64,000 nucleotides of DNA, from positions 75,909,558 through 75,973,557 of the forward strand of contig NW_026262668.1 of assembly GCF_021869535.1 (NCBI RefSeq), written 5' to 3'. The DNA comes from Mytilus californianus (Eukaryota > Mollusca > Bivalvia > Mytilida > Mytilidae). The position numbers and the translations under genes are program-made. Each line of letters opens with the position of its first letter. Position 1 is the first letter of the stretch. Positions 56,235 to 64,000 of this stretch are shown here, piece by piece. Below the pieces are notes generated by a model. It worked only from the letters and a program-made list of their open reading frames with translations, did not search any database and was not told where the DNA came from.

Positions 56235-56405
56235 ACTACATAACCACCAATGTGGTAGCATGCTCGCCTGCAGTGTGGGATGTCCTGGGTTCGATCCAAG
56301 GCAAGGTTGAACAGACTTAAAGACTGGTATTTGCTGCTTCTCCCCTCATCAAGTGGAATTTAGAAGTAAGAGCAAATACTGGTTGGCTTAGAATCAGAAT
56401 TAAGG
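56235..56405 (+). repeat. tRNA-derived SINE, plus strand
   Basis: A tRNA-like head with box A (tggtagcatgct, from 56,252) and box B (ggttcgatcc, 56,288-56,297), 25 bp apart, is followed by a body with 'agactggtatttgctgcttc' and 'agaagtaagagcaaatactg'. The head is too diverged to be a tRNA gene. It lies about 55 bp from the LTR of the element on its right. Confidence 0.75.
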
Positions 56406-56460
56406 TAAATATAAATGCATAGTTATCGATTGATAAATTGAAGTGCTCCTTCGTAAAAAC

Positions 56461-56752
56461 ACTTATGATATTGTAATTATCATGTTTATTTATCTTGGCC
56501 TAATTTGTTTTGAGTGGCCTTTTAAGATGTTTACATAATTGGGTAATAGTTGTTTTCAAAATAATGTTATAATTGTGCAGTTTAGAAATCACTGGAACAA
56601 TCGTAGATACTGATGGAATGATTAAAACTTTCTAATTGACTTGCATAATATAATTCCGGAATGATCATAATCTACAATGCGTATTTTAAACTTCTAAGGT
56701 GTTCTAGAAGTTTCCCCTCTACAGTGTTCTAGAAGTTTCCGTGTTAACTATA

Positions 56753-56787
<35 letters not shown>

Positions 56788-57129
56788 TGACGATGAATTG
56801 TAATGACAGACATAAATATATAAGTATTCTTAGAAATCTCTCGTGTTGTTGGATTGACACTTTTATTTACGGTAACAACATCATACAAGTGTTTGAACTT
56901 TTCCGACATATAAATATTCCGTTGGATTCCGTTGCAGTTAAGAGAAGAATTCCAGATAAAGACAAGACTAGGATCAGACATTCAGATATTTTAACAGTTA
57001 AGTTGACATTTCAATTTGTATACTCAAAAGTAATATTTCTTGTAAAATTGTATAATAAATCTTGTTGAATTTATTATTGATTTCTGTCTTTTGTTGGCTA
57101 CAATTTAAAAGTAATTTCTGGACGTAACA
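56461..57129 (+). repeat. 5' LTR
   Basis: About 669 bp. It aligns with 61,982-62,515 from 'tgatattgtaattatcatgt' onward. The left terminal bases differ (acttatg against tgttctg in the 3' copy), so the true first bases are best read from the 3' copy. The right end, gacgtaaca, closes just before the primer site. It contains an expanded TA microsatellite at 56,748-56,786. 'tataaatatt' at 56,899 is a weak TATA-like candidate; no promoter is shown. Confidence 0.85.
56748..56786. repeat. (TA)n microsatellite inside the 5' LTR
   Basis: A TA tract, present only as 'actatatatataatta' at the same place in the 3' LTR (about 62,267). It expanded after insertion in one LTR only. Confidence 0.9.
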
Positions 57130-57134
57130 GAAAT

Positions 57135-57152
57135 TGGGGGCTCGTCCTGGTG
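57135..57152 (+). other. Primer-binding site, tRNA-Pro-like
   Basis: The sequence tgggggctcgtcc, a few bases after the LTR end, matches the 3' end of tRNA-Pro in the form used by several retroelements; later bases (tggtg) drift. It would prime minus-strand DNA synthesis. The match is by memory of the general motif, not by a tRNA search. Confidence 0.7.
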
Positions 57153-57238
57153 AACGTAAATATAAGATTAAATTTTTTCAGAGTAAATAGATTTTCAGTA
57201 TTTTATTGAATAGTAACTAGCCAACAAAATTCAACAGA

Positions 57239-58600
57239 ATGGCATTTGAAGCCGGTAAATTTTAAAAACGCCAGACCTGGAGGGGTTTGATAAATTAAAG
57301 AAATAGGAATTAGTGTTGCTTGTTTAACATCTGAAAATAGATTTTAGAGTGTCTATGAGAAAACAAATTATACAACATTTGGTAATAGACAAATTAGTTG
57401 ACGCAACAATTTTTGGTGAAGAGGCTCTTGAGCTTAAGGTCGAAAATTTTGATGCTATCAAATTAAAACAGCTTGAATTAGAACATGAATTTGAATTAAA
57501 ACAATTGGAAATCAATTGGAAAACAAAGTTAAATTAAAACAATTGGAAAAAGAAGATGCATTCAAATCAAAACAATTGGAAAAAGAAAAGGAATTTAAAT
57601 TAAGACAGGTAGAACTTGAAATGAAGGAAAGGTTAGAGATTGAAAAAAGAAAAAAAAAGATGAATTTGAATTAAAACAGGCAGAACTCGAAATGAGGGAA
57701 GGGTTAGAGATGGAGAAAATAAAAATAGAAATAGTCAAAGTAGAAAGCAACACTAAAATTGAGTCAAAATCAGAACATTTTGAGGCAGCAAAAAATATAC
57801 GTTTGGTTCCCAGATTTTCTAAAAAAACAGTTGATAAATATTTTCGACAGTTTGAGAAAATTGCTCAAAATTTGAAATGGCCAAAGCCTTATTGGACTAC
57901 ATTGCTGCAAAATGTTTTGAGGGAAAGGCCGCTGAAATTTACTCAGCACTTTCTTCGGAAAAAAGTTCTGATTATGACAGTGTAAAACAGGAAGTTTTGA
58001 AAGCTTGTGAGCTAGTGCCAGAAGCATATAGACAGAAATTTAGGTCTTATAAAAGTTTGAATCACAAACCTATGTTGAATTTGCTAGGGAAAAAGACGAT
58101 ATGTTTGATAAATTGCTTACGTCAAAGAAAATAGATAACAATTTTGATAAAATAAGACAGTTAATGTTATTAGAAGAGTTCAAGCAGTGTGTTCATTTAG
58201 ATGACAAAACTGTTGAGACATTGCAAGATGCAGCTGTTGTTTCCGATAATTATACCCTTTCACATCAAAGAAGTTTCAAAGGTAAAAATTTTAGTACTTC
58301 GAGCAGAAGTTACAAAAATAATAGTACTGAGCGTGCTCATTGTAAGCCTGTTGCACAGAATAAGACTCAATCTAGTTATGCCATGTCTTGTCCAGAATTG
58401 TCACTGACTTATGCATATTGTAAGAAAAATGGTCATCTGATGGCTGATTGTTTTAGATTCCAGAAAAAGAATGAAAGAGATGTTAAACCAAAGTCCAGTG
58501 CTTGTACGACACCCCTTGTTACCAATAAGTTAGAGTGTCCTGCGAGTCAGGCTTTTAAGTCCAGTTTTTGTGATTACATGGAGGATTATAAACCCTTTAT
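57239..58600 (+). pseudogene. Gag with coiled coil, SCAN-like region and broken zinc knuckle
   Basis: The start is an ATG at 57,239 after the primer site; a stop follows 8 codons later. Readable pieces: 57,355-57,537; a Lys/Glu/Leu-rich coiled-coil stretch built from repeats of K-Q-L-E-K-E (57,460-57,760); a segment with F-R-Q-F-E-K-I-A-Q-N-L-K-W-P (about 57,840-57,885); the next frame with Y-R-Q-K-F-R-S-Y-K-S-L; and a frame from 58,101 with I-R-Q-L-M-L-L-E-E-F (about 58,150) and V-E-T-L-Q-D-A-A-V-V. The last blocks resemble the SCAN/Gag C-terminal capsid fold, known to be shared with Gmr1-like Gags. A CCHC knuckle follows at about 58,409-58,450, but its first Cys position is Tyr while C-K-K-N-G-H-L-M-A-D-C is kept. 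There are at least four frame changes. Confidence 0.8.
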
Positions 58601-59275
58601 GTCTGATGGGTTTGTTTATATTGTTGATAATACTACTCCTCAGTCCATTAAAATTTTGCGAAACAGGAGCTTCTCAGACTTTGTTGTTAGAAGGTGTGTT
58701 GCCTTTGTCCGAGGAGACTTGTTGGCACCTCCGTTTTGTTACAGGGTGTGGAGTTAGGTTGTATTAATGTTCCCCTCCACCGTATCTATTTGAAGTCAGA
58801 TTTCATTACTGGACCGGTTGTTGTGGGTGTTCGTCCTAACCTCCCTGTTGAGGGTGTTTCGTTATTGCTAGGAAATGATCTAGCTAGAAACAAAGTGGTA
58901 TCTGAACCAATTGTTACCAGTGAACCGATGGTGGATGTTGTATCACCTAAAGATGATGCTGAACTGTATCTAGCTTGTGTTGTTACTAGGTCGATGACAA
59001 GAAAACAACAAAATGAGGAGTTACAAGAATACCAGGATGATTATATGGACCTTTCTGACACTTTCCTTGCCGACATTGAAGGTTCCTGTAGCTCAGAAAA
59101 GGCCATGATAAAACCACCTAGTACTAGCAAGCATGTTATTAAACCATGGCCAGACGTGAACATCCATTCATTAGACAAAAGAAAGTTTGCGGAAGAGCAA
59201 AAAAAGGACCTTGAGGTTCTTCAGCCCCGCAAGAGAGCTCAACCTCAGGAGGAAGCTGACAAAGTGGCCGAATGA
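58601..59275 (+). pseudogene. Retropepsin-like protease region
   Basis: The aspartic protease is recognised by its C-terminal flap-side block L-L-L-G-N-D-L-A (58,861-58,884), preceded by V-V-V-G-V-R and a V-E-G-V-S segment. The active-site region is at about 58,655-58,680. One frame there gives E-T-G-A-S-Q-T-L-L where an Asp-Thr/Ser-Gly triad is expected, and this frame differs from the frames on both sides, so a frameshift falls at the active site. A further 193-codon frame runs 58,694-59,275 through the protease end and a spacer with an acidic, basic-rich linker (S-M-T-R-K-Q-Q). The domain is not functional as read. Confidence 0.75.
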
Positions 59276-60621
59276 TACTATTTTCAAGACGGCATTTTAA
59301 TGAGAAAATTGAGGCCCCCTGGTGCTATCCCAAGTGGTGGTGCCTAAAGTCTATAAGCAAGTATTTATTGGTCTTGCCCACGGCACCCCCTTGGCCGGAC
59401 ATTTAGGTATAAGGAAGACTTGCCTTAAGATTTTGCAACATTTTACTGGCCCAGACTTATAAATGATGTCACAGAATACTGTAAATCATGGCATATATGC
59501 CAGGTTGTAGGTAAGCCTAACAAAAAAATACCACCAGCACCACTTCTGCAAATTCCAGCCTTTGAAGAACATTTCAGTCGAGTACTTATTGATTGCGTTG
59601 GACCTTTACCGAAGACCAAGACTGGAAATGCGTATTTATTGACAATCATGAGTACATCCACTCACTTTCCTGATGATATTCCGTTAAGGAATATTAAGAC
59701 ACCAGCTATTGTCAAAGCTCTTATCAAATTTTTCACGTTAGTAGGATTTCCTAAGTCTATACAGTCCGACCAGGGTTCAAATTCATGTCAGGTTTATTTC
59801 AGCAGGTCGTTTACCAGTTAGGGATTGCTCAGTATAGGTCAAGTGCTTATCATCCAAAATCTCAAGGTGCCTTATAACGTTTTAATCAAACATTGAAAAA
59901 CATGATTAAAACTATTTGGCTTCAATTTGACAGGGACTGGGATGATGGTGTTAAGTTTCTACTTTTTGCGGTCCGAGAAGCTGTTCAAGAATCCCTTGGT
60001 TTTAGCTCTTTTGAGTTGGTGTTTGGCCATACTGGAAGGGGACCTTTGAAATTGGTTAAGGAAAAATGGCTTACTGAACACACTGACTTGAATCTCCTAG
60101 ACTATGTATCTAGATTTAAAGAAAAGTTGTATACTGCTTGTCAAATTGCTCAGAGTAATTTAAAACATTTTCAGAATAAGATGAAAATATGGTATGATAA
60201 AGATGCCAGGGGTTTTTAGCCTGGTGATAAAGTACTTGTATTTTTGCCAGTCCCTGGTCATCCTTTACAGGCTAAATACTGTGGTCGTTATGAAATAGAG
60301 AGATACATCAATGATTTGATTTATATTGTAAAAACTCCAGTTCGGCGTAAACGAAATAGAGTGTGTCACATTAATATGTTAAAACCATATTTTGAACGTA
60401 CTAATGAAGGTGAGAGTAAACCAGTTGCCACTTTAGCCATGGTTAAATTAGAGAACGATCATGACAAACCAGATATAATTGAACCACATTTTGATTCTAA
60501 GACTATGGAACAAACAGTTAGATTGAAAAATTCTGAAATTTTATCAAATTTAGCATCAAAACTTGCACATCTGATTTTTGATCGCAAAGAAAAATTGAAA
60601 ACTTTAGTATTTTCTTTTTAA
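59276..60621 (+). pseudogene. Integrase, located upstream of RT
   Basis: Order of parts: an N-terminal zinc-binding HHCC region (H-G-T-P-L-A-G-H near 59,380-59,403; the C-x2-C pair near 59,490 reads W-H-I-C, so the first Cys is Trp); the catalytic core with L-I-D-C-V-G-P-L-P (Asp at 59,591-59,593) and I-Q-S-D-Q-G-S (Asp at 59,768-59,770); then H-P-K-S-Q-G-A-L, immediately followed by a TAA at 59,875-59,877 exactly where the catalytic Glu is expected. A 108-codon frame (59,893-60,219) gives the core end with F-E-L-V-F-G-H. A 125-codon frame (60,244-60,621) gives a GPY/F-type C-terminal module (K-Y-C-G-R-Y-E-I-E, then V-C-H-I-N-M-L-K-P-Y). It joins retroelement DNA to the host genome. Two zinc or catalytic positions are lost plus frameshifts, so it is dead. 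Confidence 0.88.
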
Positions 60622-61530
60622 AATCTTTTTCCAGATGTGCCAAACAAAACCACTGCTGTTTGTCATGATGTTGTCGATGTAGGTGATGCTTCTCCAATTA
60701 AGCAACATCCTTACCGGCTCAATCCACTAAAAAAACGTATTTATGAGACAAGAAATTAGATATATGCTTGACAATGATATTATTGAGTCGGGTAACAGTG
60801 AATGGAGCTCTCCTTGTCTTCTTGTGCCCAAACCAGATAAAACCTAAGTAAGTTTCAAAATCTGATTCCTATCCGACTCCAAGGATAGACGACTGCATTT
60901 ATAAGATTGGGCAAGCAAAATTTGTGAGCAAATATGATTTATTGAAAGGTTACTGGCAGGTGCCCTTGACACAGAGATCTCGTGAAATATCAGCTTTTGT
61001 CACACCACATCAGTATACTGTCATGCCGTTTGGTATGAAAAGTGCCCCAGCTACATTTCAAAGAATGATCAATAATGTTATAAAAGATTTAGACTGTTGT
61101 TATGCTTATATTGATGATCTTATTGTATGTAGTGATATCTGGGAAGAGCATTTAACACATTTATATGATACTTTTGGTAGATTGCCACAATCAAATTTGA
61201 CTGTAAATCTTGGTAAAAGTGAATTTTATCAGGCCAGTGTTGATTATTTAGGGAATACAGTTGGCCACGGTCAAGTGAAACCCATAATGGCTAAAGTGGA
61301 TGCAGTTACCAAATTCCCTCCTCCTACAAATGAAAAACAACTTATGAGATATCTAGACATGATTGGATTTTACAGGAAATTCTGTTCAAACTTTGCTACT
61401 GTTGTTCAACCATTGACTCACCTTTTACGGAAAGATTCTAAATTCTTCTGGAGTGATTATTGTCAAAACGCTTTTGAAAATAGCAAATCACTTTTAATTA
61501 ACAGTCCTGTTCTGATCACTTCAGACTTTG
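60622..61530 (+). pseudogene. Ty3/gypsy-type reverse transcriptase
   Basis: It begins after the integrase with a segment K-Q-H-P-Y-R-L-N-P (about 60,700-60,728). Several stops follow in the fingers (60,745-60,920), then a 237-codon frame from 60,924: Y-D-L-L-K-G-Y-W-Q-V-P-L, V-M-P-F-G-M-K-S-A-P-A-T-F-Q, the catalytic Y-I-D-D-L-I-V (Y-I-D-D at 61,107-61,118, intact), and Y-L-G-N-T-V-G (about 61,244-61,264). These are standard Ty3/gypsy RT blocks. Catalytic residues survive in this piece although the upstream half is broken. It lies downstream of integrase, unlike most gypsy elements. Confidence 0.9.
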
Positions 61531-61880
61531 AAAAACAATTCAAACTTGCAATTGACGCAAAAGATGTAGGAGTTGGAGCTGTTTTATATCAAGAGACAGA
61601 TGATAATGATTTCATATTTTTCCAAGAAATTAGATAAACATCAGAAAAATTATTCAACTATTGAAAAAGAGTGTTTGGCACTGTTGTCTGCACTTCAACA
61701 TTTTGATGTATATTTAAATCCCACTATTCATCCTATTCTTGTTTAAACTGATCATAATCCTCTCACCTTCATACAAAAAAGAGAGACAAGAACCAGAGAT
61801 TGACTAGGTGGAGTTTATTGTTACAGGAATATGATGTTATTGTTAAACATATTATAGGTAAAATATTTTTTAACAGATGC
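61531..61880 (+). pseudogene. RNase H domain
   Basis: The frame from the RT continues with F-K-L-A-I-D-A-K-D-V-G-V-G-A-V-L-Y-Q (about 61,540-61,593), the first strand and catalytic Asp of a gypsy-type RNase H. It then shifts at about 61,620. Later blocks are visible in other frames: E-K-E-C-L-A-L-L-S-A-L-like (about 61,660-61,695) and a T-D-H-N-P-L-T-F-like block (about 61,745-61,775), preceded by an in-frame stop. It would degrade the RNA strand during reverse transcription. Inactive here. Confidence 0.75.
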
Positions 61881-61972
61881 TTTATCTAGATCTTATTAAA
61901 AATACTGTATACACACTATATACTTTTGCATATATTGTTCATGAAAAGTTCTCGTTACACTCAAACTTTTTT

Positions 61973-61981
61973 AAGGGGAGG
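61973..61981 (+). other. Polypurine tract
   Basis: aaggggagg lies directly before the 3' LTR start. It is the expected plus-strand priming site. Confidence 0.75.
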
Positions 61982-62515
61982 TGTTCTGATATTGTAATTA
62001 TCATGTTTATTTATCTTGGCCTAATTTGTTTTTTGTGGCCTTATAAGATGTTAACATAATTGGGTTATAGTTGTTTACAAAATAATGTTATAATTGTATG
62101 TGCAGTTTATAAATCTGGAACAATCGTAGATACTGATGGAATGAGAACTTTCTATTTGACTTGCATAATAATTCCGGAATGATCATAATCTACAATGCGT
62201 AATTTAAACTTCTAAGGTGTTCTAGAAGTTTCCCCTCTACAGTTTTCTAGAAGTTTCCGTGGTAACTATATATATAATTATGATGAATTGTAATGACAGA
62301 CATAAATATATAAGTTTTCTTAGAAGATCTCTGGAGTTGTTGGATTGACACTTTTATTTAGGGTAACAACATCATACTAGTTTTTGAACTTTTTCGAAAT
62401 ATAAATATTTCGTTGGATTCCGTTGCAGTTAAGAGAAGAATTCCGGATAAAGAAAAGACTAGGATCGGACTTTCAGATATTTTAACAGTTAAGTTGGCAT
62501 TTCAATTTGTTTAAT
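61982..62515 (+). repeat. 3' LTR, truncated at its right end
   Basis: It starts tgttctgatattg, and matches the 5' LTR until 'agttggcatttcaatttg' and a short 'taatatttct' match. It then diverges into unrelated sequence. The last roughly 110 bases present in the 5' LTR (57,020-57,129) are missing. There is no target-site duplication to read on this side. Confidence 0.8.
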
Positions 62516-62867
62516 ATTTCTACATGAATCAGCCCATTATGTTTATACATATACATATTTTCCTAAATTTGCACCAAAAAACACTTCACTTTTGATTGCA
62601 AAAACAAAATGCAAGTACTATTCCACATGTAAATGTTGTTTTTTGCAGTATTCTATGGGAAGACATGTATCTAATTGATTGTTGTTTTAATAGGGTATTC
62701 TTATTTGTTATATTGGTCATATAGTGTTTTATCAATATTTTTATAGTATACCAGTCTTGGTTAGGAGTAATCTGACTTGGCAGGAAAATACATTAACTAA
62801 GGATATCCAATAATTTATGTAATACAAATCACAGAAGTAACATATGAAACTAGAGGAAATAAAATGC
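62516..62867. other. Unassigned DNA 3' of the LTR element
   Basis: Nothing is recognised. This is the sequence that replaced the end of the 3' LTR. Confidence 0.5.
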
Positions 62868-64000
62868 TCCGCTGGCCGCAGCTTGATACGACCGCTGAGG
62901 TTGAACCCTGAACAGTTGGGGCAAGTATGGACACTACATTTAAGCTTGATACAGCTCTGAATTTGGATTGTGATTAAATGTTTGACACAAAATAGGTTTC
63001 TGACACAGAATGAATGTGGTCAAAGAACTGACAATTTTGAAATGGTACTTATCTATTATGGTCCAATATTCAAACTTGTATACACGGTTAGATTCAGCAT
63101 ATCTAAGTACACAAAGAATTTAATTTATTAATTTATTAATGGACAATTTTAGCTACGTTTTTAAAGGGATCCGCTTCATAAAAAAAACCCAATATATATA
63201 GCATTCTGAAAATCAATTTATACTGAAAAACAAACAAACCATCCAGGAAGTTCTTCAAAAAGTTTACAAAAAAATTGATATAACAATTTCTAAAATATCT
63301 TTAAAAAAATCTATAAAACTTACCTTCAATTATTTTTCAAAATATCTAATAATGAACAGTAAACTTCAAACTATATTTATACATAACTTCTTCTCTAAAA
63401 ATAGAATTTGATGCTATATCTATATCTATTTTTAACTATGAATTTGGATTGTGATTAAATATTTGACATAGCATAGGTTCCTGAAACAGAATTAGTGTGG
63501 TCTAAAAACTTAAAAATTTGAAATTGGACATTTATGGATATGTTTACCTATTATGGTCCAATATCCAAAATCTAAATACTTGGTTATATTAAGCATATCA
63601 AAGAACCCCATATGTTCAATTTTTGTTGAAATCAAACAAAGTTGAATTATAAAACCCAAATTAGATTAACTTGAAAACTGGGCCCAAAATCAAAAATCTA
63701 AATATACATGTATAGATTCAGCATATCAAAGAACCTCTTGAATTCAGTTTTTGTTAAAATCAAACAAAGTTTAATTTTGGACTCTAATTGGACCTTAATG
63801 TAGACCAATTTGAAAACCAGGCTCAAACATCCAAAATCTTAATACACAGTTAGATTCAGCTTTTCAAAGAACCCCAAGAATTCATTTTTTGTTGAAACTT
63901 GAAAACTGGTCCCAAAATTAAAAATCTAAATACATGGTTAGATTTGGCATATCAAAGAATCCAAAGAATTCAAGACAACGACTTAAACCCCATTGAAATT
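62868..64000 (+). repeat. Bivalve-type dispersed repeat with internal units, running off the window
   Basis: It opens with 'gctccgctggccgcagcttg', 'atacgaccgctgaggttgaa' and 'ccctgaacagttggggcaag'. 'ctgaatttggattgtgatta' occurs at 62,956 and again at 63,438. From about 63,060 diverged units share 'tggtccaatatccaaaatct', 'ggttagattcagcatatc', 'aaagaacccca' and 'gttgaaatcaaacaaagtt', at about 63,060, 63,555, 63,690, 63,825 and 63,910. The right end is cut by the window. It is non-coding as far as I can see. Confidence 0.7.

Larger units (their letters stand above)
56461..62515 (+). mobile_element. Ty3/gypsy LTR retrotransposon, Gmr1-like domain order, degenerate
   Basis: The whole element: 5' LTR (56,461-57,129), primer-binding site (57,135), gag, protease, integrase, reverse transcriptase, RNase H, polypurine tract (61,973-61,981) and a truncated 3' LTR (61,982-62,515). 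The RT is of Ty3/gypsy type but integrase lies upstream of it, as in Ty1/copia. That combination is the known mark of the Gmr1 clade. There is no envelope frame. Each domain carries frameshifts or stops, and the two LTRs differ at roughly one base in ten to fifteen by eye, so it is an old, immobile copy. It is the main coding feature of the window. Confidence 0.9.

Noticed and set aside
56245-56305. tRNA gene
   Set aside because: Same reasoning: tRNA-like promoter boxes with a non-tRNA body and no closed cloverleaf.
56461-62515. Endogenous retrovirus with envelope
   Set aside because: No envelope-like frame lies between RNase H and the 3' LTR; only about 90 bp separate them.
56461-62515. Ty1/copia element, from the integrase-before-RT order
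   Set aside because: RT blocks (V-M-P-F-G-M-K-S-A-P, Y-I-D-D-L-I-V), the GPY/F module and the RNase H blocks are of Ty3/gypsy type.

Overview
The window looks like intergenic DNA from an AT-rich bivalve genome, most likely a marine mussel of the Mytilus type. The evidence is: (i) no recognisable host gene, operon or rRNA in 64 kb; (ii) dozens of decayed copies of dispersed repeats of a kind I associate with mytilid genomes; (iii) a degenerate TTAGGG-type array, the telomere unit used by molluscs; and (iv) retroelement families typical of marine invertebrates. The species call rests on recognition, not on a search. Every coding segment I can support belongs to a mobile element, and every one carries stops or frameshifts.

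Layout. 0-9 kb: a 33-bp minisatellite, a decayed Penelope-like element (PLE) reverse transcriptase (RT), a CT microsatellite, an inverted PLE copy and a long non-coding dispersed repeat. 9-18 kb: mostly featureless AT-rich DNA with one perfect hairpin flush-flanked by 7-bp direct repeats. 18-23 kb: a cluster of non-autonomous DNA elements with terminal inverted repeats (TIRs), including two nearly identical 456-bp copies 1.2 kb apart. 24.06-30.04 kb: a head-to-tail array of three PLE copies. The middle one has a GIY-YIG endonuclease before the RT, joined by a region with a CxC motif, which is the permuted Naiad arrangement; the copies are separated by about 238-bp pseudo-LTR-like units. 31.8-36.1 kb: a second PLE family whose 3' tail runs directly into a degenerate telomere-like array, then a duplicated AT-rich block, then about 41 units of a 48-bp minisatellite. 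36.1-56.4 kb: LINE 3' ends, a LINE RT, a PIF/Harbinger-type MITE inside an older repeat, tandem repeats, tRNA-derived SINEs and many PLE-2 tail fragments.

56.46-62.5 kb holds the most complete element: a Ty3/gypsy-type LTR retrotransposon with LTRs, a tRNA-Pro-like primer site, Gag, protease, integrase, reverse transcriptase, RNase H and a polypurine tract. Integrase lies upstream of RT, the copia-like order known from the Gmr1 clade, and Gag has a SCAN-like region consistent with that clade. The integrase catalytic Glu position is a stop codon, the protease active-site region is frameshifted, and the 3' LTR has lost its end, so the copy is dead. The last 1.1 kb is a bivalve-type repeat with an internal unit of about 110-130 bp.

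The strongest leads are the Gmr1-like domain order, the permuted PLE array, the two hairpins flush-flanked by 7-bp direct repeats, the 48-bp minisatellite with six-unit higher-order duplication, and the junction of a PLE tail with telomere-like DNA.
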